Positions 32,131-44,108 are shown, counted from the stretch's first letter. The stretch: DNA of 64,000 nt from Lonicera japonica (GCA_021464415.1 CM038465.1:20305839-20369838); one strand, 5' to 3'. The notes: generated by a model from the sequence alone, not told the origin. Numbers and translations are program-made.

Positions 32131-32689
32131 AACATAAAGTAGCTACAGCTCCTCCATTTTCGGGATCTGAAGGTTGTGGTATGATTTTTGGGCCATTTTG
32201 GCGATTTAAAAATGTAAATCAATAACATTCCCCTCGTTAAAGGTTTTTTTTATCTTTAGTTAGTTTATCTCTTATTAATATTAATTTTTTAGTAATTTGT
32301 GTTTTTATATAAATGTTGAGATTTGTGTAGAAAATGTATATTTGTTGTTGAATATATGATTTTGTTGTTAGTTGTTGCCCCTATTTGATATGTTGGTTAG
32401 TATTTTTGATAATGGATACAAATATTTTAGTATAAATTTGTGGATTTCTAGATTTGAGAATATATATTAATTGTTTAAAATTCGTTGAGATTTGTGTAAA
32501 AGATGTGTATTTTTTGTTGAATATATGGTCTTGGTGTTAGTTGTTTCCCCTATTTGATCTCTTGGTTCGTATTATTGATAGTGGATGCTAATATTTTAGT
32601 ATAGATTTGTAGATTTCTATATTTGAAAATATATGTTTATTGTTGAAAATATATATTTATTGTTTAAAATATATATATGTTATATGGCA

Positions 32690-33619
32690 GTGAAAATGGA
32701 TAAATCTTGGATGAAATGCTCAAGAGGTTCAACGCAATTCATTGTAGGGGTAATGGATTTCTGCACGTTTGTACCAGAGAATGGCAACAGTGCAATGGGA
32801 TTGTATCCATGTCCTTGCAAACGATGTTACAACATGGGCACACGGCTTAGCTTGGATAACATATACGCCCACTTGACAAGTAACGGTACAATGCCATTAT
32901 ATACTTTATGGTACTTACACAGTGAAGTGTGAGAAAAACAACAGTACACGGCTTCTTCAAGTAACAATGTCGATCATTGTAGTAACCCAACTGTGGCATT
33001 CGTGCAAGATGTTTTTTCATTCCATGAATCGTACAATCCCCCTGGTGTTGACACTGCATTTCAGGTGGATTCAGTCGTCAAAGAAAATATGTTGTTATAT
33101 CAGCGTCTATTGGACAAAGCAATGACTCCGTTGTACGAGGGTTGTAAAGTGACTGCGTTGTGCTCTGTGCTTAGAGCATTGCAGTTGAAGCAGGGTTGCA
33201 ATATGACAGACACGGCCTTCAACAAGTGGATTGCGAAAATGAATTATCTGTTACCCGATGGAAACAAATACCTGGACTCATACGCAGCTGCGAAGAAGAC
33301 CTTGAAGATGATTGGCATGGGTTATGAGGTGATCCATGCTTGTTACTACGGTTACTTCTTGTTTTACAAAAAGGGTGCACATTTAGATCAATGTCCTATT
33401 TGCGGTGAGTCGAGATGGGAAGAAGATGATACAAGCGGTGGTAAGCGGATTGCCCGAAAGACTGTTCGATACCTCCCTTTGGCACTGAGGTTGCAGCGTC
33501 TATACATATCCGAATGCACTACAAAGGAAATGCAGTGGCACGACGAAAGAATAGCAAAAGATCCTGAATTTCTAAGATACCCAGCGGATGGGGAAGCATG
33601 GAAGGATTTCGACCGGTGA
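32690..33619 (+). pseudogene. CACTA tnp2 transposase, N-terminal part (transposase-associated domain)
   Basis: The start MAVKMDKSWMKCSRGS carries MDKSWM, the signature of the plant transposase-associated domain, followed by zinc-ligand-like CPCKRC and LYTLWYLHSE. A TGA at 32930-32932 is the only stop before 33619. The same frame then gives PLYEGCKVT, NKWIAKMNYLLPDGN, YEVIHAC and CPICGESRW (Cys-rich), ending WKDFDR at a possible donor GT (33616). The TATA-rich leader at 32600-32690 may hold the promoter. The protein would cut and paste the element, together with the TnpA-like product. Confidence 0.92.
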
Positions 33620-33674
33620 AGTTTAATAATTTATTATATATTCTAATATTGAATTTTGTCTTATCATTTTCAAG

Positions 33675-34310
33675 TTACATCTGCAATTTGCATCTGACTT
33701 CAGAAACATGCGTCTCGCTCTAGCGTTCGACGGGTTCAGTCCTTATGGGACTACGACCGTGCCGTACAGCGCTTGCTTGTTATTATGATGCCTTATAATT
33801 TGCCTACATCGTTGTGTTTGAAGAAGGAGTTTAACATGCTAGTGATGCTTGTATCCGGCCCCAAGTCTCTGGGAAAGTGTCTCAATGTGTTTATGAGGCC
33901 AATGATCGAGGAGCTAAAAATGTTATGGGAGACGGGGGTGCCGACTTAGGAACAATACAGTGAAGAGGCATTCAACATGAGGGTAGCCATGATGTGGACC
34001 ATAAGCAACTTCCCAGGATTAGGGATGTTAAGAGACATTCAGACGAAAGGGTACAAGGCATGTTCCATATGTTTGGACGATATTCATGTAGTGCACAATA
34101 ATGTAAGAATGTCGTAGCAAGGCACGCGTAGATGGCTACCCTTAGATCACCACTAGCCGGCAGAGTTTAATGGTAAGCAAGAGTTTAAAACTGCCCCACC
34201 AATTATGTCTGCAAGACAGTTTTACGAAGCCACTATTAAGCAATCTTACCCTCTTCAATCGACGTATCTACATAACGACTTCAAACAGGTAAGCCTCTTA
34301 ATACATGATG
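33675..34310 (+). pseudogene. CACTA tnp2 transposase core, first half
   Basis: After a short intron (about 33616-33674), FASDFRNMRLALAFDGFSPYG opens the TNP2 core; it is cited here only by its ends, FASDFRN and DGFSPYG. A frameshift near 33780 leads to MPYNLPTSLCLKKEF, VSGPKSLGK, then a TAG at 33946-33948. The block FNMRVAMMWTISNFPGLGML and a Cys pair (ACSICLDD) follow. LDHH and a REFDGK-like EFNGKQEF precede a GTAAGC donor at about 34290. Confidence 0.88.
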
Positions 34311-34367
34311 TTGTACTTAGTTTGTAATTTCAATTAAGTTTCAATGAGTTTGCATCCACATTTGTAG

Positions 34368-34900
34368 GCACCTAAAAAGAGACTTTGTTGGACTCATGTC
34401 AGTATATTCTGGGAGTTGCCTTACTTGACTACATCTAGTGTGAGACATACATTAGATGTCATGCACGTTGAAAAAAATGTCTGCGACAACGTCTTCGGTA
34501 CTATTTTAAGTCTTGATGGAAAAACTAAGGATGATGCAAAATCTCGCTCAACTCTACAGAAGATGGGCATACGCAGCAAGCTCTGGGCGAAGAAAGGGCC
34601 GTCAGGCAAAGTGTTGCTGCCTCAAGCTGATTACATAGTTCAGCCTAGGGATCAGAGAGTTGTATTTGATTATATTGCTGCTGTTAAGTATCCAAGAAGT
34701 TATACGGGAAGCCAAAAGAATAAGGTCAAAGTCTCTGATAAAAAGTTCTACGGATTGAAGACGTGCGACTGACATGTCATACTTCAGCATGTTCTTCTGG
34801 TTGTCATGATTCTCTGCAAGCTAGAGATGATCTTTCCACCAGCTTTCTTTACCATCATGGTCCATCTCTGCATCTACCTACCCAAATAGCTCCTATTCAC
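34368..34900 (+). pseudogene. CACTA tnp2 transposase core, second half
   Basis: After an acceptor TTTGTAG (34361-34367), the frame gives WELPYL, HTLDVMHVEKNVCDNVFGTIL, cited by its core DVMHVEKNVCDN, which is the most conserved tnp2 block, and MGIRSKLWAKK. It continues to YGLKTCD followed by TGA 34770-34772 where a Cys-His (DCHV) is normally read. The remaining LQHVLLVVMI segment lies beyond the stop. Confidence 0.92.
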
Positions 34901-35004
34901 TAGTCCCGTACATTATACCTGGATGTTTTTCACTAAAAGGTATGAATTATTTTTCATTGTTTATAATTATCTATATCCCTAGTATATAACTATACAATTT
35001 TACA

Positions 35005-35420
35005 GGCAGCTCGGTGAATTCAAGAAACATGTCGAAAACAAGCGTTACCCAGAGGGGTGTATTGTCGAGCGGAACATCATGCATGAGTGTGTGACTTACA
35101 TCAATAACTATCTCGATGATCCTAACGCGAGTGATGAAATCATTCCAGAGGCACCTCAGTGGAACATCTCAGCTGTTTCCGATCTCATTAAGCCAAGCGG
35201 TTGAGTCAGGACCGCCGGCCTTAAGAGAGCACAAATGGCGACGGCTCACTTGTGTGTGGTGCAGAACTGTACCGAAGCACAATAGTATATAGACATTCAC
35301 CGAGATCAGTTTGCTGATCTAGCTCCAAATGGGACTGATGAGGAGTATATTGCGTATTTTCTTGACCATTTCCCTAAATGGGTAAACATTCAACCTTAGC
35401 TGACTTGTTACATCGCATGC
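35005..35420 (+). pseudogene. CACTA tnp2 C-terminal DUF4218-like region
   Basis: An exon-like segment after TTTACAG (about 35005) gives LGEFKKHVENKRYPEGCIVE and CVTYINNYLDDP, the pattern seen in the region after the transposase core. A stop TGA occurs near 35202 and TAG near 35285. DEEYIAYFLDHFPKW closes the segment at about 35380. Confidence 0.75.
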
Positions 35421-35559
35421 ATTTGACTAATGTTCCATATAATTTTTTATGCAGATGCACAATCTGCATAGTAAAGGTGCTCCTAAATATAACTAAGAGG
35501 TACAAATTTTAGCATCTAAGCCTATGCATTGCACCATTTGTTAACGGTGTGACGTAAAC

Positions 35560-35710
35560 AATGTTAATTATGTGTGTCATCAACGAGACCGGATCAGAAA
35601 GACTCAGAATAGTGGAGTGATGGTAATGGCTGGTGACATCACATATTTTGGGATTCTACAGGCTGTTGTCGGACTAAGATATGTGGAAGGCATGCCAGTT
35701 GTGTTGTTCA
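35560..35710 (+). pseudogene. DUF4216-like C-terminal domain of tnp2, left half
   Basis: The segment NSGVMVMAGDITYFGILQAV and VVLF matches the start of the DUF4216 domain at the tnp2 C-terminus. It is cut exactly at GTTCA (35706-35710) by the non-autonomous LTR element. The reading frame resumes at 38426. Confidence 0.88.
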
Positions 35711-35984
35711 TGACGCGAACTCGGATCGTCTTTTCTAGGCAGGCTAATGGATCCTCAACCCTTGAACTACAAACGTAGCAAGAACCTTGGAATACGTCGA
35801 AAAGATGGAAGATGGAACCTCAACCCAACGCTTAAAGAAGCGCGAACCTCGGTATAGTCGAAGACGCCACAATCAATTGGTGGAGAATTGATTGATAAGT
35901 CAAGAACAATTGAATTAATCAATTCAACATGTTCAACATGTTCTTAGAGAACACAAAGAGAAAACTCTCAATATTATTAATCAT
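35711..35984 (-). repeat. Truncated 3' LTR of the non-autonomous element
   Basis: It is identical by eye to 37652-37925. Sequence similarity ends abruptly at about 35984, where the gag-like reading frame joins. This is the deletion junction. Confidence 0.9.
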
Positions 35985-36647
35985 TTGATCTTCAAGAGCT
36001 TGCTTAGGTGGCAATGGAACTAGAGTAATAGTAGTTGAAGTCTCTTGCTTGTCAACTCGTCCCTCAATGGGAATCGATTGGCTTTGCTCAATGTAATTAT
36101 CTTCAACTTGCACTATAACTTCTTCATCTTCTTCTTGCAAACTTGGAACTACACCTTCAACCCACAACTCGCCTTCTTCAGCCGTCACTTCAATTTCCTC
36201 GATCTCATCAATTTTCGGTTTATTCTCCGATAGTGGTGTAGATATGGTTAGCTTTTCCTCCTCTTTACAATGATTTGATTCGCAAGAGGATGAATTCGGA
36301 TTTGGCTCTTCGCTGCGCCTCATATGGAATTCAATATAAGCCTCCATCATCTTCCCCAATTTGTGCCATTCTTTAGGATCATTCAAAGGAGTCTTCTTCT
36401 TGCTGCTACCCATATTGTTGTCTTCAACCCGACTTTTTCTAACCTCGCCACCATGTCTTCTATTAGTAACACCTGGATCCCATTCATCTTCAAATTTAAC
36501 TTTACAAGGTTTACTTTTCAAGTTCTCTTCAGGAGCTTTATTCAACCGCTTACGCCGTTCAATCTCTAATTGCGTTAATCGCGCACTATCGCGTTTAATC
36601 TCCTCTTGAAGCCACCTTTCTCCATGTTCAAAATTTAGACAAGACAT
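35919..36647 (-). CDS. Gag-like ORF of the non-autonomous LTR element
   Basis: This is an uninterrupted minus-strand frame of 242 codons. The N-terminus (MSCLNFEHGERWLQEEIKRD) is helical and charged; a basic middle contains RKRLNKAPEE and KKKTPLNDPKEWHKLGKMME. The C-terminal half is strongly acidic (repeated EEE/EED). The last ~22 codons are read from the LTR remnant, so the natural C-terminus is probably lost through the U3 deletion. No zinc knuckle or enzyme motif is present. A gag-like role is inferred from its position between primer site and 3' LTR. Confidence 0.55.
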   Translation of the reverse strand: MSCLNFEHGERWLQEEIKRDSARLTQLEIERRKRLNKAPEENLKSKPCKVKFEDEWDPGVTNRRHGGEVRKSRVEDNNMGSSKKKTPLNDPKEWHKLGKMMEAYIEFHMRRSEEPNPNSSSCESNHCKEEEKLTISTPLSENKPKIDEIEEIEVTAEEGELWVEGVVPSLQEEDEEVIVQVEDNYIEQSQSIPIEGRVDKQETSTTITLVPLPPKQALEDQMINNIESFLFVFSKNMLNMLN

Positions 36648-37475
36648 ACTTGCTGCAAAACAAAGATTAGTGCAATAAAGATAATCCTCACTACACTCCC
36701 TTTCGTGTTTCGCTCAAAGATGTCACTCTGATTTTACCGCTCGTGTTTGTAGCTCAAGAAAGATATACTCACAATTTTCTCTTTGGAACTTTTAAACAAG
36801 TTGAATAATATGAATATCACAAGTCCTCAACAACCAATTGCACACCCACAATTAAATTGGACGCATTCAACAATGTAATACCAAGGACGCAAGAAACCAA
36901 AATTCTAGCAATATTAATGAGCCAAACGAATTTCTAGAATTGCTAGAATAAATGCAAGTAGATTTCCAAAGGATAAGCACCAATCAAATCCCTAATTAAC
37001 GCAAATCAAATATCCTATGACTTTTTAGATTTTTCCCAACCAAACGGAATTTATATTGACCAAAATCACAAAATTAAAACCCAACAAGAAGTATATCAAT
37101 GAATAATCTAGGTTTTTTTTGAAATATTTAAACCTCCACAATTGAAACTTCAATGCAACAATATTCGTAAACCAACCCTAACAATAATCAAAATTCAATT
37201 CTAGGGTTCTTCCAACAAAGAAAATTTCAATAAATAAATTTTTTTACTATTCACGCAGCACTATTCACAACACTTTTTTTTTAATGCAGGTGCTATCGTA
37301 AAACAGCAATAACTTTTGATCTAACCGTTGGATCGGGCTGATTTTCGGATATGTTGTTCGGAACGCAATTTTACAATGATTGGGCGGAAAATCAGGACGA
37401 TCCGAGGTTGTTTCGATAGCAAAAACCACTAATTTCGACAGTTCAACGGGATTTTGGAAAAAAAATCTGATTTGC

Positions 37476-37477
<2 letters not shown>

Positions 37478-37508
<31 letters not shown>

Positions 37509-37509
37509 C
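37478..37509 (+). repeat. Poly(T) run, ~32 bp
   Basis: A pure T run lies in the leader of the non-autonomous element (an A run on its coding strand), about 150 bp from the primer site. Its length is probably variable. Confidence 0.95.
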
Positions 37510-37640
37510 AGAATCTATAAACCCTAACACAATTTTTTTGGAATAAGTTTAACAAGAATGAAGGCCTAGGGTTTCAAGAATCTACTACGAAATTGAAAGA
37601 ACAAGAAACTAAGATAGAGAACCTGGATAGAAAAGTCTCC

Positions 37641-37650
37641 TCTGATACCA
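37641..37650 (-). promoter_or_regulatory. Primer-binding site of the non-autonomous element
   Basis: TGGTATCAGA on the minus strand follows the LTR end by one base and is complementary to initiator-Met tRNA. Confidence 0.9.
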
Positions 37651-37651
37651 A

Positions 37652-38425
37652 TGACGCGAACTCGGATCGTCTTTTCTAGGCAGGCTAATGGATCCTCAAC
37701 CCTTGAACTACAAACGTAGCAAGAACCTTGGAATACGTCGAAAAGATGGAAGATGGAACCTCAACCCAACGCTTAAAGAAGCGCGAACCTCGGTATAGTC
37801 GAAGACGCCACAATCAATTGGTGGAGAATTGATTGATAAGTCAAGAACAATTGAATTAATCAATTCAACATGTTCAACATGTTCTTAGAGAACACAAAGA
37901 GAAAACTCTCAATATTATTAATCATCAAAGCTTATCTAATTTAAAACAATAATGTGCCTCCTTTAAATAGGAGAAACAAAACTAGAATCCTAATTCAAAA
38001 AGGAAACTAATTCCTACTTAGAAAAGGAAAATAACTTCTAGAATAATCCTAACACAATAAGGAAATTAATAATAAGACAATAAGGAAAATATTCAAAAAG
38101 GAAACTACTAATTCTAATTCCTAATTGAATAATGAGACTCAAGAAGCCCTATTAATTTAAAAACAATTTAAATTAATATCTTCTAGATTATTCCACTGGG
38201 ACTCCTTGCCGTTTTAACCTCTTGAACTTCCACGCCCAGTCCTTAGGAACTCCATTAAATGTATGATTATCATTTAAGCTCCTTGCTTCAAGCATGTGAA
38301 ATTCTATAAAATTCCATTTGAATTTCCATGCTCTATCCTTGTGATTCATCATGTGCGGATCATCATTTAGAATGCCAAGAACCACCATGGTTGAATAGAA
38401 ACTGGAGCAAGACCGGATCATATCA
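37652..38425 (-). repeat. Complete 5' LTR of the non-autonomous element
   Basis: On the minus strand it starts TGATATGATCCGG, like the gypsy solo LTR at 3931 (TGATGTGATCC), and ends GTTCGCGTCA. Its first ~240 bp hold an open segment with KDRAWKFK and, further on, KDWAWKFK. This peptide is shared with the solo LTR, so the two LTR families are related. Confidence 0.85.
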
Positions 38426-38917
38426 GTTCATGTGTAAGTGGTACAACACTGACCCTGGTGTTCCCGATAGCACAAAGTATGATCGTGGGCTTTTATCCGT
38501 CAACACGAATACTAGTTGGTACGACGACCTTCCATTTATTCTTGCCAAGATGGCAAGCCAAGTATTCTATATAGATGATCCGTCGGCTAGTGAGGGATGA
38601 AAAGTCGTCGACTTGATGTCACATAGGGGTACGTACAGTGAGACCACACTTGCAAGGGACGCAACCGCACTCCACTATATGAAATACAAGAACCCTATCA
38701 AGAACCTGATGCAATATGTATTCCCATATCTACTTTATATCGACTTTAATTCAATACACGGATAAATATTCCCGATGATGAAGACTCCGATGAGGATGAC
38801 GATTATGACGAGGATTACGACTCAAACAATGTATAAGGGTATAACAATGATCTCTTAAGCGGCGATATGGACAAAGATGAAGAGGATGATCAGGATGATG
38901 ATGATGACTACAATTGA
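38426..38917 (+). pseudogene. DUF4216-like domain of tnp2, right half, and acidic tail
   Basis: After the GTTCA duplication the frame continues CKWYNTDPG and LLSVNTN, then DLPFILAKMASQVFYIDDP, the expected second half of the DUF4216 domain. A TGA stop follows at 38598-38600. A further coding-like stretch (HYMKYKNPIKNLMQYVFPYL) and a Asp/Glu-rich tail run to TGA at about 38915-38917. Confidence 0.85.
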
Positions 38918-39504
38918 TGTCCTATATGTTCCTATAAATCAGAAGAAGATGAGGGTAAAAATGAATTTTAGTTCACAGTTTGTATTTGTTTCCATGCCTC
39001 TATGGTTTATTTGCATGGTATTTTCCATTTTTAAAATATGAAATAAAGCATTTCTATAATTACTGGGTCCAGTAATCCAGATTACTTACCCCAGTATTCC
39101 AGATTACTGGCTACAGTAATCCATATCTGCATTCAGTAATCCATTTTCAGGACAAGTAATCCAGATTATTGACCCCAGTAATCCAAGTTGCTTGCCCAGT
39201 CAATAGGATAACAGGGGCCAGTAATCTCAGTTGCTGATGCAGTAATGAATTACTGGATCAGTAATCTATTACTGGTGCCAGTAATCATCCATTACTTCTC
39301 CAGCAATTTGGATTACTGTGCCTAGTAATTCGGATTGGAAAAGGTCCCAGTAATCTCTTTGCTTTCGAAAGTTGGTGTAGTAATTTGAAATTTTGAAAGC
39401 ATGCATACATCTATTCGGTTTCCAAAGTTGTTGAGGCCATCATTATAACAATTGGAATGAATGCACGCATGTGATCCAAAGTGACGACCCTTCATATTCC
39501 AAGG

Positions 39505-39848
39505 GACTACTATATAAACATGATTGTCATTCGTAAATCAAACCAGCCATCAAATATCTCAATTTTTTCAACTTTCACTTATTTGCTTCACCACGTCAAC
39601 TCTTCCAAAATCTCCATCCACGTCATCTCTTCCAAACTCTCCATCCAACTTCACCGTAATGTCCGTTAAGAATCTTATTTTTGCTGATAAAATGCATAAG
39701 GCTTAGGAAGCGGAATCGGCAAAAGTTGAAGAGTGCTTGGAGAGGATGCGAGCGATGCTTGAGGAAGTTGCGAAGAGGAACCATAAGATGGTAGAGGCAG
39801 GGGAGAGAAAGAAGAACAACAACAACAACAAGAAGAATAAAAATTGAT
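39505..39848 (+). CDS. Small coiled-coil ORF with TATA box inside the CACTA
   Basis: A TATA-like CTATATAAACATG (about 39509) is followed by a leader and an ATG at 39660. The frame gives MSVKNLIFADKMHKA, a TAG stop (39705-39707), then a charged helical segment (EECLERMRAMLEEVAKRN) and an Asn/Lys-rich end with NNNNN, stopping at TGA 39846-39848. It lies between motif clusters. I do not recognise it. It may be an accessory product of the element or chance; the second part is helical and highly charged. Confidence 0.4.
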
Positions 39849-41084
39849 ATTGTATTTTTTTTTAACGTAGTTCCTTTTTTTTTAACACATTGTTCTTTTT
39901 TTTATTTTAATTTGTAATGAAAATTATTATTAATATTTTTATACGTCTTCTTGATTTTAATCACAACCAAACCATGCATCTTGTGAAAACATGTCTACTG
40001 GATTACCGTGGCCAGTAATCCTTCCAAGTTGCTTGAGAAAATTGGATTCCTTGACCCAGTAATCATGAACAGAAACCAGTGATCATGATTACTGTTCCAG
40101 TAATCCTTATTACTGGCTACTCGAAATGATGAAATAGAATTACTGGCACCAGTAATCCTAATTACTGCCCCAAATAATAAGGATTACTAGCCCCAGTCAT
40201 CCTTCAGTTCATGTTTAAAATAGCTGAACAAGTTGATTTTCAAATTCCATCAATTTGCCACAATGACCCAAACACAAGCATTCTTACAGCATAGACAAGC
40301 AAAAATAAATGTTGTACAAGATGAGATATAGAGAAACAAATTCTTTTCCATTGTTGAAAGTAAAATTACAGAGGATGGACTTCAAGGTCCAACTAAAATA
40401 AATGGTGTACAAACAAAAACAAAACAAAAAAAACTAGACTACAAGTATTACTAGACCCAGTAATCATGATTACTGGGTCAAGTAATCCATTACTAGGGAA
40501 ATAATCCAAAAAAAAAACAAACTAGACTACAAAAAGAGGGAATTGTTAGAAGATTACAATAATTATCCACAATCATTTAAACCATAATCAATAAATCACA
40601 ATCATCTAGTGAAAACATGTCTACTGGATTACCTTGGCCAGTAATCCTTCCAAGTTGCTTATGAAAATTTGTATTACTTGACCAGTAATCATAAACAGAA
40701 ACCAGTAATCATGATTACTAGATCCAGTAATCTTAATTATTGGCACCAGTACTCATTATTACTGGATCCAATTATCCTTATTACTGGGTCTAGTAATATT
40801 TATTAATATTTATTAACAGACCTAGTAATAATGATTACTGGGTCCAGTAATCATTATTACTTAGTTCGGTAATCAGGATTACTGGATCCAGTAATCAGGA
40901 TTACTGGATCCAGTAATCCAATATTACTGGACTCAGTAATCATGATTACTGGGTCAAGTAATCCATTACTATGGAAGTAATCCAAAAAAAAACTACACTA
41001 CAAAAAGAGGGAATTGTTAAAAGATTAAAATTATTATCCACAATCATTTACACCATAATCAACAGACCACAATCATTTAGAACA

Positions 41085-41932
41085 ACATGGTTCACTCCGA
41101 TGGTCTAAGGGTTCTGAATTTGTTGAGTATGTTCTGCCTGAAAAATTCCCTCCCTTTTGGGATGGCTTCTTCTTATTAACCAAGCATTCCATGAAGTGAA
41201 GCATGAACCCACCACAATCTGACCTGAAAACCAAAACCAATTTTTGGTTTATTGTGCCACAATATCATTTATCAAAAAAATTACTAATAAATAAGTTATG
41301 AATATCCGAGCTACTTACGATCCTGCTATTTGTTGTGGGCAATTGACATCTTCGACAAAGATGTATGACTCAAATTTTAAATGTTTGTTCATGATTACCC
41401 ACCTCATTCTCTTTTCATTAGCGGTCAGCTCTTTATGTATAATTTTTAGGCCGTTTGAGCTTGATCAACCACCTGCTTGAGTTTGGAACTGGCCACCAAG
41501 CCAGTTGTCATTTACCCAATGCTTAATGTGGTTTGCCTTTATTTTTTTTTAACAATGCCAAGGTAAATATATGGAGTCAGGTATTAATATTGAAAACATA
41601 TAATCTGGCCAGTATATTTAGATTTAATATTTGGTTGTTGCCTTACCACTGTCTCTGCATTTTTGCTCCACTTGTCATCATCGGATCTTTTACCCTTTAC
41701 GGGCAGGGAGGAGTTCATGTGGGTTATTGTCTTCCGATCATTATTTATGTGAAGAAGGGTGAAATGCCTGCTCGTCCAGTGATGCAATAGAATTAAGATT
41801 TTGTTGCGAGAGAATATTTCCTATAGGGGTTCCGTGAGGAGCTTTGCAACATCATACTCGTTCTCACTGAAGTCTTTGCCAGACATGGCAAGCTTTTTGT
41901 GGTGTGCAATACAGTAAAACTGTAAAAGGAAT
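41085..41932 (-). pseudogene. C48 peptidase catalytic core exons
   Basis: The minus strand shows an acceptor TTACAG (about 41933), FYCIAHHKKLAMSGKDFS, a TAG stop, then HHWTSRHFTLLHINN, with the catalytic His at about 41765, and THMNSS, where Asn stands where Asp is usual. Donor GTAAGG follows. Next exons: KHWVNDNW..., then VEDVNCPQQIAG with donor GTAAGT (about 41321), an acceptor TTTTCAG (about 41224), and SDCGGFMLHFMEC with the catalytic Cys at 41214-41216. The Q...DCG spacing matches C48. The intron phases restore the frame across the last junction. Confidence 0.8.
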
Positions 41933-42765
41933 GTTAAGAGGAATTACATTCGGGAATGTAAATCTTCGTGCGCTATAACTTTTTGGTTTATCGGGGATTT
42001 ACTTACTGAAGCTTCCAAATCAATGAAATCAAATCTGTCCATTTTTTTTGGTTCTATCTCCTGCTTTATCATGGCAATGTACTGCTTTAAAACCTGCAAC
42101 ATTTTGCACGTGCACTTAACATGTTAGAGAAATTACAAGTGCAATAGTAATGATTACTTGGGCCAGTAATCAATACTACTGGGTCCAGTAATCCTGAGTA
42201 CTGGAACCAGTAATTAATATTACTGGACCCAGTAATCACGATTACTGGATCCAGTAATCACGATTACTGTGTCCAGTAATCATTATTACTGTGTCTAGTA
42301 ATCATTATTACTGGGTACAGTAATATTTATTACTGGCCCAAGCAATCCAAATACACACGGTAATCGAAAATGATAACTGGCAGTAATCCAAATTATTCAA
42401 TTGCTTCTTACATCTTTATCCAAATCTCTCCCCTCAATTATGTCTTTTATCATATTTTTTTCTATAACAGGGCCGAACGGGTTCTCAAGATCCTAGTAAT
42501 AGATTTCTCTGTTAAGATAACAAATTAAAATCAATTAGTATGGCCTTTTTAAATTAGTTTTACAATTACAACTTGTGGATAAAATATATACTTACTCGTT
42601 CGACTTCCAGAAACTGAGGTAATGCTCCTGAATCTTCATGTCGATGGTCTGCCAGGGTTCCTTTATGCAGTCGATCCTATTGATAGGCAATGGTTGTATG
42701 GTCCCATGGGCCTTTGTTTTCTTAAATGGCCTGCTGGTTATTAAAGTGGCCGACTCACTCTCCCT

Positions 42766-43290
42766 CTACCTTGTTGCACCCCTGTCGTGTACTTCCACGT
42801 TTTTCTTGATAGAATGTTGGGGTGGCAAAGTAATAGCCCTTTGTTCGGGGACCACCTCTTGAGTTATCTGTTTAACCACTTCGTCGGCCTGAGCCAATGC
42901 TGCTTCTTCATTTATAGACCCTCCCCAGTCTTCGACCCTCTCTGTGACAACCTCCTCCTCCCTTTCTTCGGCCACATCCGTTGTGTCGTCAACCCTATCA
43001 TCCCGAATCGGAGTGTGTGGTATTAGATCATTTTGGTCTCTTGGAGTTGTAGGTGTTGTGACACGTGGTTCAACCTGCCTCCTTTCATATTGGCACTCTA
43101 ATAACTTGATTCTTTTATCCGACGCTGCTATAGCGTTAACCATTTTTTTGGTGAAGGCGTGGACAGTTTTTTGATAGCCCATTAGATCCAGCTTTTGTAG
43201 GTCCACATTAATGTTATTGTCGATAAGTTGAGACAACTCGGCGACAACATTATCCACAATTTGGACCCACCTTTTTTGCCATATTCTCAT
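42766..43290 (-). pseudogene. Linker region of the C48 protein, helical and acidic
   Basis: An open minus-strand frame of 174 codons. The N-terminal half is helical (DNVVAELSQLIDNNINVDLQ, KKMVNAIAASDKRIKLLECQ). The middle is Thr/Pro-rich and the end acidic (EEREEEVVTERVED). It has no enzyme motif and probably links the DUF1985-like and protease parts. Confidence 0.5.
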
Positions 43291-43345
43291 TTTCCGTTTT
43301 TTGTGGGACCCGTAATCACAGATAAAACATCACATGTAATGAGAA

Positions 43346-44108
43346 TGTGACGCCCTGCAAGCGAGGAGTACTCTCTTGGGTGTAGGAATTGTAGCTCAAA
43401 GGGGGCATCCCACATCGGAAGATGGGGGATTCTTGGAGACCCATATAAGTATGAAATGGTCGCTAATTAAGTACGAGGCCTTTTGGGGGCTCACTGGCTT
43501 CGGATCCCATAAGAACTCTGAAGTTAAGCGAGTAGTGGACCAGAGCAATTCCAGGATGGGTGACCCCCTGGGAAGCTGGTCGTGAGCTCCCTGAAACAAA
43601 GCCGTGAGGCTAGATGTTCCGGGGCTGAGGCCTGGCTGGACACTACCCAAAGCAGACAATATCGTACTAAGGTGGGACTGGGTCGTTACAAATGGTATCA
43701 GAGCGAAGCTCATAGAGTACGATGTGTCGACGAGGACGTCGATTCCCTTGGGGGGAAGGATGTGACGCCCTGCGAGCGAGGAGTACTCCCTTGGGTGGAG
43801 GAATTGTAGCTCAAAGAGGGCACATCCCACATCGGAAGATGGGGGATCCTTGGAGACCCATATAAGTATGAAATGGTCGCTAATTAAGTACGAGGTCTTT
43901 TGGGGGCTCATTGGCTTCGGATCCCATAAGAACTCCGAAGTTAAACAAGTAGTGGACTAGAGCAATCCCAGGATGGGTGACCCCCTGGGAAGCTGGTCGT
44001 GAGCTCCCAGAAACAGAGTCGTGGGGGTAGATGTTCCGGGGCTGAGGCTTGGCTAGACACTATCCAGAGTGGACAATATCGTACTGAGGTGGGACCGGGT
44101 CTAATATA
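43346..44108 (+). mobile_element. Cassandra-type TRIM retrotransposon, complete (second copy)
   Basis: Two LTRs (43346-43690 and 43761-44108) start TGTGACGCCC; the first ends GTCGTTACA, the second has a mutated end (CTAATATA). Between them are TGGTATCAGAGCGAAGC (43693-43709, primer site) and GGGGGGAAGGA (polypurine). Each LTR carries the 5S-like block (GGATCCCATAAGAACTC, GAAGTTAA, GGATGGGTGACC). A 5-bp duplication GAGAA flanks it (43341-43345 and 44109-44113). It lies in the C48 gene, between coding segments. Confidence 0.93.

Larger units (their letters stand above)
35711..38425 (-). mobile_element. Young non-autonomous LTR retrotransposon inserted in tnp2
   Basis: The insert of 2.7 kb starts TGACGCG and ends ATATCA on the plus strand. 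It is flanked by GTTCA (35706-35710 and 38426-38430). Its 5' LTR on the minus strand is 37652-38425 (774 bp). The 3' copy keeps only its last 274 bp (35711-35984), so about 500 bp of U3 and the polypurine tract are deleted. The shared stretches look identical base for base, which indicates a recent insertion. A tRNA-Met primer site lies at 37641-37650. It encodes one gag-like ORF and no pol. Confidence 0.92.

Noticed and set aside
36045..36609. Plus-strand frames opposite the gag-like ORF
   Set aside because: They mirror the minus-strand frame and are hydrophobic antisense products without motifs.
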